This document shows, piece after piece, positions 1 through 6,642 of a stretch of 8,655 bases of DNA (position 1 is its first letter; every line of letters begins with the position of its first letter). Source of the stretch: Eubacteriales bacterium (GTDB lineage Bacteria > Bacillota > Clostridia > Christensenellales > SZUA-584); the NCBI GenBank assembly GCA_028711205.1, contig JAQTSP010000102.1:1-8655 (forward strand). The letters run 5' to 3'. The notes under the pieces were generated by a model. It saw nothing but the letters and a program-made list of their open reading frames with translations. It did no database searches and was not told the DNA's origin. The position numbers and the translations under genes are program-made.

Positions 1-3
1 GAT

Positions 4-933
4 ATGCAGTTTATGAATAAATCCAAGTATTTTTTGGCTCTCTCGGGCGCGATCATGCTTATTGCTTTGATCGTCGGGTTTATATTCGGCGGCCTGAATC
101 TTGGAATCGATTTTACAGGCGGCAGCATACTTACCATCGAACTGGGCGAGGCCTATGACGTTCAGGATGTTAAAGACGCTCTCAGCGAAAACGGTATCGA
201 TCCCGCGACGACGCAGATCGTTAAAGGCGGAGATGCGGGTACCCAGGCAGTCATCCGCATGCAGGAGCTTGCGGAGGGTGCGGACGACGCGGGTATCCGC
301 GAGGCCATTATAGAGACGCTTGTGATAACGTATCCTGACGCGGAGGCCGGAGAGATCGAAAGCGTGGGCGGCGTCACGACAAGCGAGATCATCAGAAACG
401 CGTTTTTATCTATTTTGCTGGCGTCAGGACTGATGATGATATACATCTGGATCCGGTTCGAGCTTTTCTCCGGCATCGCGGCAGTGGTGGCGCTGATTCA
501 CGACGTGCTGATCATGACGGCGGTTGTCTGCATCGCGCGCGTACAGATCAACAGCTCGTATATCGCGGCGTGCCTGACGATCGTCGGTTACTCCGTTAAT
601 GATACGATCGTTCTTTTTGACCGCATCAGAGAGAACAACAAGCGGTTCAGCGTCAAGAGCATGACGCGCGCCAAAGTTGCGGATATCAGCATCAAAGAAA
701 CGCTCTCAAGAACGATCAATACATCGCTGACAACGCTGATTACGATACTCGCGCTCTATATATTCGGCGTGACGTCAATCAAGGAATTTGCGCTTCCACT
801 GATCGTCGGCCTAATCAGCGGCACGTACTCATCCATTTTCATCGCAAGCCCGATCTGGGTCGCGCTGATGCAGATAAAGCATAAAAAGGAGCATCAAAAG
901 CTCACTGAAAAAATGGAAAACTCTAAAGCCTGA
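4..933 (+). CDS. secF: Protein translocase subunit SecF
   Basis: SecF pairs with SecD in the cytoplasmic membrane and uses the proton motive force to help SecYEG complete protein export. The 309-residue product fits the family in length and order. A first membrane segment (about residues 9-28) leads to the signature GGLNLGIDFTGG (29-40). A periplasmic P1 domain follows (about 41-125), then five hydrophobic segments (about 131-150, 156-177, 184-204, 240-257, 262-286). The conserved motif YSVNDTIVLFDRIRE (196-210) sits at the end of the fourth membrane segment. A lysine-rich cytoplasmic tail closes the protein. The start is uncertain: the frame is still open at the window edge (a GAT codon precedes the ATG) and no ribosome binding site can be seen, so the true start may be ATG 4, ATG 13 or lie upstream. 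SecD is expected immediately upstream (inference). Identity is secure. Confidence 0.96.
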   Translation: MQFMNKSKYFLALSGAIMLIALIVGFIFGGLNLGIDFTGGSILTIELGEAYDVQDVKDALSENGIDPATTQIVKGGDAGTQAVIRMQELAEGADDAGIREAIIETLVITYPDAEAGEIESVGGVTTSEIIRNAFLSILLASGLMMIYIWIRFELFSGIAAVVALIHDVLIMTAVVCIARVQINSSYIAACLTIVGYSVNDTIVLFDRIRENNKRFSVKSMTRAKVADISIKETLSRTINTSLTTLITILALYIFGVTSIKEFALPLIVGLISGTYSSIFIASPIWVALMQIKHKKEHQKLTEKMENSKA

Positions 934-942
934 TGTCTGTTT

Positions 943-954
943 ATTACCGGTAAT
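943..954. promoter_or_regulatory. 12-bp perfect palindrome, possible operator
   Basis: The sequence ATTACCGGTAAT equals its own reverse complement over all 12 bases. It lies 10 bases after the secF stop codon and just before a stable hairpin. A site of this form could bind a dimeric regulator, but no promoter was recognised next to it and chance cannot be excluded. Confidence 0.25.
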
Positions 955-957
955 CAT

Positions 958-985
958 AAAGCCTTTCCCGGCAGGGAGAGGCTTT
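958..985 (+). terminator. Strong hairpin between secF and recJ, possible weak or leaky terminator
   Basis: The arms AAAGCCTTTCCC (958-969) and GGGAGAGGCTTT (974-985) pair over 12 positions with one T-G wobble (965-978), around a GGCA tetraloop. Only four T residues (983-986) follow, within and just past the stem, so the U-tract of a classical intrinsic terminator is poor. It could reduce read-through from secF into recJ, or it could serve as an mRNA processing or stability element. The hairpin is seen directly; its function is inferred. Confidence 0.5.
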
Positions 986-1000
986 TAACGTATCAAAAGA

Positions 1001-1008
1001 AAAGGCGG
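1001..1008 (+). promoter_or_regulatory. Ribosome binding site of recJ
   Basis: AAAGGCGG differs from the ideal AAAGGAGG at one base and lies 6 bases before the GTG at 1015. It supports that non-ATG start. Confidence 0.7.
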
Positions 1009-1014
1009 TCCAAA

Positions 1015-3369
1015 GTGTTAAGGTTCGAAAAAAGAACGTATCCGGTTGAATGCGACAGCGAAAAAGTGGCTGAGATACAAAAAGCGACAGGGCTTCTCTG
1101 GCCTGTGGCAAAACTGCTTTGCGAGAGAGGTATCGACAACCCGCGCGACGCAAAGCGGTTTTTACACCCCGGCCCGGAGCAGCTGCACGACCCGTTTTTG
1201 CTGCCGGATATGAGAGAAAGCGTACAGCGCATCGACAAGGCCATCAAGGACGGCGAGAAAATGACGGTTTTTTGCGACTATGACGCGGACGGCATATGCG
1301 GCGGCAGCGCGCTTTATCTTTATTTGAAAGACGCGGGCGCGCATGTGCGCATCATGACGCCCAACAGGCATAAGGAAGGGTACGGGCTGAACGCGCCTGC
1401 GGTCGAGCAGATCGCGTCGGAAGGCGCGGCGCTGATCATCACGGTGGACTGCGGCATCACGAACACGCTTGAAACGGCGTTGGCAAAAAGCCTTGGCATC
1501 GACGTCGTGATCACCGACCATCACGAGTGCGGCGCGTGCCTGCCACAAACGCCGTATATCATCAACCCGAAACGCGCGGACAGCGTATATCCGTGCCCGT
1601 ATCTTGCGGGATGTGGCGTCGCGTTCAAGCTGATCCACGCGCTTTCTTCACTTGAATGCGCGATGCGTTATATCGACCTTGTTGCGATCGGCACCATCAC
1701 CGATATCGTGCCGATGCTTGATGAAAACCGGGCCATCGCTGCTCTCGGTATCAGCAAGATACAAAGAAACCCGTCCGCCGGTATCGCGGCGCTGGCGCAG
1801 GCCGCCGGCATCAGTCTTGATTCGATATCGTCATTTGGCTTAAGCTTCGGGCTTGGGCCACGGATCAACGCGGCCGGGCGCATGGATACCGCACAAGCCG
1901 CGATAGACCTTTTAAGCGCAGTCAAACCGGGGTACGCTCTGAAACAAAACGCCGCCCGGCTTTGTGCGCTGAACGATCAAAGGAAAAAAGAAGTCGAGGA
2001 TATTTTAAGCAGTGCGGAAGACATGATCCGCAAAAACGAATACATGAAAGACGCCGCGATCGTTCTGGCTGACGAAAACTGGAACCCGGGCGTGGTGGGA
2101 ATCGCCGCGGCTAAAATCGCGGAAAAGTATTTCCGGCCATGCGTATTGTTCGGCGGCAGCGAGGGCAGTCTCGTCGGGTCCGCAAGAAGCATCGACGGCG
2201 TTAACATGTTTGAGGTGCTGGGCGCTTTTGCCGAGAGATACGAGAAATTCGGCGGGCATGCGCGGGCGGCGGGCTTGACGGTCGAGCCGTCTGCCGTCGA
2301 CGCGCTGAGGCGCGATGTGTGCGAGTACCTCAGCAGAAACTACGATGAAAGCGTGTTCATGCGGAAAAAATATTATGATATGACGCTTGACACGGCTGAT
2401 ATCACGTGTAAGCTTGTCGGCGATATTGAACGTCTGGAGCCGTTCGGGCAGAGCAACGAAAAGCCGCTGATCGCGGTACTCGACGCGGATATGGCCGAGA
2501 CCAGGTTTGTCGGCAAGGAAGGCGTTTCGCATCTGAAGTTTGTGATGGAGAAAAACGGCGCGGGCATAGAAGCGATCAGTTTTTTCTTTCGGGATGCGCA
2601 TTCGTTCACATCGCGGCGGTGCGATTTTTTGTGCGAAGCGGGCATCAATGATTACAGTGCGAGGCCGCAGCTTGTTGTCCGGCATATGGCGATGAAATAC
2701 GACGACAAGCTGGTAAAAAGCTTTTTCGCGGCCAATAGCGAGGTTATGATCCAACGTTTTTTGGATGAAACGGTCAGCCTGTGTGGAAATGCGGGGCATG
2801 CTTTTGTTAATGAAAGCGCTTTTTTTGAAACGATACAAAAGGAGCTTAAGGCAAGCCGGTTCGGGCTTTGCATCATTGCGGATACGCACCCCGCACTTTT
2901 GCGGCTGATCGGCATGGGTGTGATAGAAGACGCGCTGAAAGCCGGAGAGCTTGGCTTTTTTGACCAAAGGGCGTATTCGGCGGACAACTGCATCGCATGC
3001 GGCACCGCGGCCGGACATGACCGCATCTATCGCATCGGCGTCGGGGAATCGGCGTTTTTCGACGACAAGCTGAAAAACGCATACAGGCAGCACGCGAAGA
3101 TGTACTTCACGGAGCGCGACGAGTTGCTTGACATATACCGCAGGGTATCGCAGCATACGGGCAGATCGCCGCGGACGGTGGGTGAGATAGCGCACCGCCT
3201 TGCGATCAGCGGCGAAAAGCTCTGCTTTGCTTTACGCGTCTTTACTGAACTTGAGTTGATTGACGTCATTAAAAGTGGTAGAATACATGCAATAAAAAAC
3301 GGCGGGCCAAAAAAAAGCTTAAGGCAAAGTGAATGCTACCGGTGTTTTGAAGATATTTTGGGCGGATGA
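1015..3369 (+). CDS. recJ: Single-stranded-DNA-specific exonuclease RecJ
   Basis: RecJ is a 5'-to-3' single-strand DNA exonuclease used in recombinational repair, mismatch repair and restart of stalled forks in the cytoplasm. The 784-residue length is typical of Firmicute RecJ. The DHH phosphoesterase core shows DYDADG (88-93), VDCGI (144-148) and DHHE (169-172 region, after VIT), the metal-binding motifs. GPRINAAGRM (281-290) follows. The DHHA1 domain has NWNPGVVGI (355-363), GSARSI (388-393) and GGHARAAG (413-420). An OB-type domain spans about 450-565. A Firmicute-type C-terminal region follows (about 570-784), ending in a helix-rich segment near 698-760 that resembles a winged helix. Translation starts at GTG 1015, chosen for its AAAGGCGG site and because the N-terminus (LRFEKRTYPVE) fits the family. 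All catalytic motifs appear intact. The 3' end probably carries a promoter for the next gene, and apt, often found between recJ and rel, is absent. Confidence 0.96.
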   Translation: MLRFEKRTYPVECDSEKVAEIQKATGLLWPVAKLLCERGIDNPRDAKRFLHPGPEQLHDPFLLPDMRESVQRIDKAIKDGEKMTVFCDYDADGICGGSALYLYLKDAGAHVRIMTPNRHKEGYGLNAPAVEQIASEGAALIITVDCGITNTLETALAKSLGIDVVITDHHECGACLPQTPYIINPKRADSVYPCPYLAGCGVAFKLIHALSSLECAMRYIDLVAIGTITDIVPMLDENRAIAALGISKIQRNPSAGIAALAQAAGISLDSISSFGLSFGLGPRINAAGRMDTAQAAIDLLSAVKPGYALKQNAARLCALNDQRKKEVEDILSSAEDMIRKNEYMKDAAIVLADENWNPGVVGIAAAKIAEKYFRPCVLFGGSEGSLVGSARSIDGVNMFEVLGAFAERYEKFGGHARAAGLTVEPSAVDALRRDVCEYLSRNYDESVFMRKKYYDMTLDTADITCKLVGDIERLEPFGQSNEKPLIAVLDADMAETRFVGKEGVSHLKFVMEKNGAGIEAISFFFRDAHSFTSRRCDFLCEAGINDYSARPQLVVRHMAMKYDDKLVKSFFAANSEVMIQRFLDETVSLCGNAGHAFVNESAFFETIQKELKASRFGLCIIADTHPALLRLIGMGVIEDALKAGELGFFDQRAYSADNCIACGTAAGHDRIYRIGVGESAFFDDKLKNAYRQHAKMYFTERDELLDIYRRVSQHTGRSPRTVGEIAHRLAISGEKLCFALRVFTELELIDVIKSGRIHAIKNGGPKKSLRQSECYRCFEDILGG
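3256..3284 (+). promoter_or_regulatory. Probable internal promoter for rel, extended -10 type
   Basis: TTGATT (3256-3261) resembles a -35 box (4 of 6 bases). A 17-base spacer leads to TAGAAT (3279-3284), a -10 box matching 5 of 6 bases and preceded by TGG (3276-3278), the extended -10 signature. The patch lies in the last part of recJ and is visibly richer in A and T than its surroundings. Transcription would start near 3291, about 90 bases before the rel start codon. This is a sequence match only and is not proof of activity. Confidence 0.5.
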
Positions 3370-3370
3370 T

Positions 3371-3376
3371 AAGGAG
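3371..3376 (+). promoter_or_regulatory. Ribosome binding site that fixes the TTG start of rel
   Basis: AAGGAG begins two bases after the recJ stop codon and lies 6 bases before TTG 3383. An out-of-frame ATG at 3378 is only one base from the site and opens just nine codons, so the TTG is the better start. Confidence 0.75.
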
Positions 3377-3382
3377 AATGCA

Positions 3383-5527
3383 TTGGAAGCGCTTTTGGAA
3401 AAAGTAAAAAATAATTACAGCGAGAAGGACGTGGCTTTTTTTACGAAGGCGTATCTTTTTGCGGAACAGGCGCATAAAGGGCAGATGCGCCTATCCGGCG
3501 AGCCTTTTTTCGGGCATCCACATGAGGTCGCGAACATACTCATCGATCTGGGGCTTGATGTTTCCACGGCCATCGCCGGCCTCTTTCATGATATCGTGGA
3601 AGACACGAACGTGACGCTTGACCAGGTGCGCGAAGAGTTCGGGCCGGAGATCGCGAAGCTTGTCGACGGCGTCACAAAGGTCGGGCGCGTCGATTTTTCG
3701 TCAAAAGAAGAACATCAGGCGGAAAACCTAAGAAAAATGTTTCTTGCGATGGCAAGCGATATCCGCGTCATACTCGTCAAGCTTGCGGACAGGATGCACA
3801 ACATGCGGACGCTGAAGTTTCAAAGCAAGGACAAGCAGATGGAAAAAGCAAAAGAGACGCTCGAGATATACGCGCCGCTCGCGCACAGGCTTGGTATCAA
3901 CACGATCAAGTGGGAGCTTGAGGACCTTGCACTGAAATATATCGACGAGCAAGGCTATTACGAGATTGCCGAGAAATTGACAGAAACAAGGGCGGAGCGC
4001 AAGGAATATATCAACGCAGTCATCGAAGAGATCAAAAAGCATCTGAGAGCGATAAAGGTCGAGGCGGAGATAGAAGGCCGCCCGAAGCATATCTACAGCA
4101 TATATAATAAGATCCACAACAAGGACAGGGTTTTCGAAGAGGTGTACGACCTGATCGCCGTGCGCATCATCGTCAAGTCGGTGCGCGACTGCTACGCCGT
4201 TCTTGGCACCGTGCATACCGTCTGGAAGCCGATCCCCGGCCGGTTCAAGGACTATATCGCCGTACCGAAACAGAACATGTACCAGTCGATCCATACGACC
4301 GTGCTTGGCCGCGACGGGCGGCCTTTCGAGGTGCAGATCCGCACAAGAGAGATGCATTCGACGGCCGAATACGGTATCGCGGCACACTGGCATTATAAGG
4401 AAGGCGCATCCCAAAACGGCGATATGGACAAAAAGCTTTCCTGGCTGAGAGAGCTTCTTGAATGGCAGACGGATACCAGAGACTCAAGAGAATTTATGGA
4501 ATCGTTGAAAATTGACTTTTTCAGCGACAAAGTATATGTGTTCACGCCAAAAGGAGATGTCAAGGAGTTCGTTCTGGGCGCGACGCCGCTCGATTTCGCA
4601 TACGGTATCCACAGCGAGATCGGCAACAAATGTGTCGGCGCAAAGGTCAACGGAAAGATCGTGCCGCTTGGGTACGAACTAAAATCCGGCGATATCGTGG
4701 AGATACTGACCTCGTCGGCGTCAAAGGGCCCGTCGCGCGACTGGCTGAAAGCCGTCAAAACGTCGCAGGCAAAAAGCAAGATCAGAAACTGGTTTCGAAA
4801 AGAGCAAAAAGATGAGAATATCGCCAAGGGCCGTGAGATGCTTGAGCGCGAGGCGCGGCGAAAGGGATACGATTTTAAGACGCTGTTCAAGACGGAATGG
4901 GTCAAAGGCGTTTTCAAAAAGTTTACGCTGCAGTCGGTCGACGATATGTACGCGGCTGTTGGCTACGGCGGTATCGCCACAGGCCAGATATTAACGAAGC
5001 TGATCGAGGAATACAGGAAAGAAAACAAGGTCGAGCCGGACAGAGAAATCAGCCATCACAAAGCGCGAAAACAGGGTGACTTGAGCGGCGTCATCGTCAG
5101 GGGATATGACGATATGCTGGTCAGGTTCGCAAAATGCTGCAATCCGGTGCCGGGAGACAGCATCGTTGGCTATGTGACGCGCGGCAGAGGCGTGTCGGTG
5201 CACAGGAGCGACTGCTCGAATGTCAACACGGCGGATTTCGAGCAGGGCCGGATGATCGATGTGGCGTGGTCGAAAAACGAAAAATCGGCGTATAATGTGG
5301 AAATACAGGTGACCGCCGACGACCGGACAGGGCTGATCGCGGAGATATCGAACAAGCTTTTCAACATGGGGTTTTCCATCACGTCGGTCAACGCGCGCAT
5401 GGGCAAGAACAGCGCGGCCATCATCGTGATCGGCCTCGAGATATCCGACATCTCGCAGCTTGACGATATACTCAAAAGCATGAAGGGCGTATCCGGCGTT
5501 CAGGATGTGTTCCGGATACACAAATGA
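3383..5527 (+). CDS. rel: Bifunctional (p)ppGpp synthetase/hydrolase (RelA/SpoT family, long Rel)
   Basis: Long Rel proteins make (p)ppGpp from ATP plus GTP/GDP during amino-acid starvation and hydrolyse it otherwise, working on the ribosome and in the cytosol. From the TTG start the product has 714 residues, the usual size. The HD hydrolase domain has metal ligands at H45, H69-D70 (in FHDIVEDT) and D136 (in KLADRMHNMRTL). The synthetase domain has GRPKHIYSIYNK (232-243), RFKD (287-290), YQSIHTT (300-306) and FEVQIRT with E316. RFKD is the motif of bifunctional enzymes; monofunctional RelA carries an acidic EXDD version. Next come a TGS domain (about 382-442), a helical region, a zinc-finger/RIS segment with C585, C586 and C611, and an ACT domain (about 638-712). 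All key residues look present, so both activities are expected. The gene follows recJ by 13 bases and precedes dtd by 10. It may have its own promoter inside recJ. The family name relA is also in use. Confidence 0.96.
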   Translation: MEALLEKVKNNYSEKDVAFFTKAYLFAEQAHKGQMRLSGEPFFGHPHEVANILIDLGLDVSTAIAGLFHDIVEDTNVTLDQVREEFGPEIAKLVDGVTKVGRVDFSSKEEHQAENLRKMFLAMASDIRVILVKLADRMHNMRTLKFQSKDKQMEKAKETLEIYAPLAHRLGINTIKWELEDLALKYIDEQGYYEIAEKLTETRAERKEYINAVIEEIKKHLRAIKVEAEIEGRPKHIYSIYNKIHNKDRVFEEVYDLIAVRIIVKSVRDCYAVLGTVHTVWKPIPGRFKDYIAVPKQNMYQSIHTTVLGRDGRPFEVQIRTREMHSTAEYGIAAHWHYKEGASQNGDMDKKLSWLRELLEWQTDTRDSREFMESLKIDFFSDKVYVFTPKGDVKEFVLGATPLDFAYGIHSEIGNKCVGAKVNGKIVPLGYELKSGDIVEILTSSASKGPSRDWLKAVKTSQAKSKIRNWFRKEQKDENIAKGREMLEREARRKGYDFKTLFKTEWVKGVFKKFTLQSVDDMYAAVGYGGIATGQILTKLIEEYRKENKVEPDREISHHKARKQGDLSGVIVRGYDDMLVRFAKCCNPVPGDSIVGYVTRGRGVSVHRSDCSNVNTADFEQGRMIDVAWSKNEKSAYNVEIQVTADDRTGLIAEISNKLFNMGFSITSVNARMGKNSAAIIVIGLEISDISQLDDILKSMKGVSGVQDVFRIHK

Positions 5528-5537
5528 CGGAGGGCGT

Positions 5538-5984
5538 ATGATAGCCGTAATAGAGCGCGTCAGCCGCGCCAGCGTGACCGTGGACGGCCGGATAACGGGC
5601 TGTATAGGCAAGGGACTGCTCGTGCTGCTTGGCGTGGAACAGGGCGACGGTGACAGCGATCTGGCATATATCGTGAACAAGACCGCGGGGCTTCGCATAT
5701 TTCAAAGCGAAGGCAAGATGACGCTGAGCGTGATGGACATTGGCGGCGAAATCATCGTCGTGTCGCAGTTCACGCTTTTGGGCGACGCCAGACACGGGAA
5801 GCGCCCCGATTTTACAAAGGCCGCCGACGCCGGCCATGCGCAGATGATGTATGAGAAATGCATCGCCGCGTTTGCCGATATGGGCTTGGGGACGGCTGCC
5901 GGAGAGTTCGGCACGCATATGTGTGTCGACATGTCGGGCGACGGGCCGGTCACGATACTGCTCGATTCAAAACGCAAATTCTGA
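5538..5984 (+). CDS. dtd: D-aminoacyl-tRNA deacylase
   Basis: Dtd hydrolyses D-amino acids (and glycine misattached to tRNA-Ala) from tRNA, a proofreading step of translation in the cytosol. The 148-residue product matches the family from end to end: MIAVIERVSRASVTVDG at the N-terminus, SQFTLLGD (76-83), RPDFTKAA (89-96), GEFGTHM (122-128) and GPVTILLDS (136-144). SQFT and the Gly-cisPro pair (G136-P137) form the active site in known Dtd structures. In this copy GDGPVT stands where many family members have NDGPVT. ATG 5538 is chosen because it gives the canonical N-terminus and follows GGAGG (5529-5533), although the 4-base spacing is short. The rel stop lies 10 bases upstream, and dtd next to rel is a common clostridial pairing. 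Co-transcription with rel is inferred. Confidence 0.95.
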   Translation: MIAVIERVSRASVTVDGRITGCIGKGLLVLLGVEQGDGDSDLAYIVNKTAGLRIFQSEGKMTLSVMDIGGEIIVVSQFTLLGDARHGKRPDFTKAADAGHAQMMYEKCIAAFADMGLGTAAGEFGTHMCVDMSGDGPVTILLDSKRKF

Positions 5985-6009
5985 TGACAGTGACGGTTTG
6001 GAGGGACAT

Positions 6010-6642
6010 ATGAAAGTTGAACAGATCGCGGTGGGCGAATTGTACGCCAACGCTTTTATCGTTTATCAGGAAGAATCAAACAAAGCTTTTGTTGTTGACC
6101 CGGGCGCGGATTTTGAGAAGATCAAGGAACGGCTCAAAGCGCGCGGCATCGGCGAGGTGACGCATATACTTCTGACGCACGGGCATTTTGACCATATCGG
6201 CGCGGCGGCCGCGCTGAAACAGGAGACGGGCGCCAAGATCTGCATACATGAGAGGGACCTGCCGATGCTGAAAAGCGGGCGGCACAACCTGGCCGTTTTT
6301 TCGGGCTTTAGCATACCGGAGTGCGAGGCGGACATCATCTTAAAAGGCGGTGAGACGATTGCCGCGGCGGACATGGATGTCGCTGTGCTGCACACGCCCG
6401 GCCATTCAGGCGGCAGCGTGTGCTATCTCTGCGGCGACGCGCTGTTTGCGGGCGACACGCTGTTTTACATGTCTGTGGGACGGACGGATTTCCCGGGGAG
6501 CGATTCGGCCGAGTACAGGCACACGCTGGACACCGTGCTGCGCGGCATCAGGCGTGATTACGACGTCTATACGGGGCATGGCATCAGGACGACACTATAT
6601 GCTGAGTTCAAGAGCAATCCGTTTCTGAACGGAACGATATGA
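6010..6642 (+). CDS. MBL-fold metallo-hydrolase (glyoxalase II-like)
   Basis: This 210-residue protein is a metallo-beta-lactamase-fold hydrolase of the hydroxyacylglutathione hydrolase-like group. The two-metal site is complete: THGHFDH (56-62, with H57, H59, D61, H62), H132 in GHSGGS, D149 in AGDTLF and H190 in TGHG. GRTDFPGSD (157-165) is also typical of the group. It has no signal peptide or membrane segment, so it should be cytosolic. The size is that of short, YcbL- or YqgX-like members that lack the long C-terminal substrate domain of true glyoxalase II, so the substrate cannot be assigned. A thioester such as S-lactoylated thiol is possible but unproven. ATG 6010 follows GGAGGG (6000-6005) and gives the expected N-terminus. 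dtd ends 25 bases upstream, and the stop codon overlaps the hemZ start in ATGA, suggesting translational coupling. Confidence 0.9.
   Translation: MKVEQIAVGELYANAFIVYQEESNKAFVVDPGADFEKIKERLKARGIGEVTHILLTHGHFDHIGAAAALKQETGAKICIHERDLPMLKSGRHNLAVFSGFSIPECEADIILKGGETIAAADMDVAVLHTPGHSGGSVCYLCGDALFAGDTLFYMSVGRTDFPGSDSAEYRHTLDTVLRGIRRDYDVYTGHGIRTTLYAEFKSNPFLNGTI

Noticed and set aside
2005..3195. A 396-codon open frame on the minus strand inside recJ
   Set aside because: It is fully antisense to the well-supported recJ gene, shows no recognisable domain and has arginine/histidine-rich composition typical of a shadow frame.
3309..3316. Run of eight A residues near the recJ end as a programmed frameshift site joining RecJ to Rel
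   Set aside because: A -1 shift meets TGA at 3330-3332 and a +1 shift meets TAA at 3320-3322, so no fusion results; only the last residues of RecJ would change.
3329..3382. Upstream GTG start for rel that would overlap recJ by 41 bases
   Set aside because: It would add 18 residues not typical of Rel, and the ribosome site at 3371-3376 points to TTG 3383.
3728..4414. A 228-codon open frame on the minus strand inside rel
   Set aside because: It overlaps the conserved HD and synthetase domains of rel and has no family features.
5291..5296. TATAAT within the 3' part of rel as a promoter for dtd
   Set aside because: No acceptable -35 box lies at 16-18 bases upstream (GGTCGA at 5268-5273) and no TG extension precedes it.
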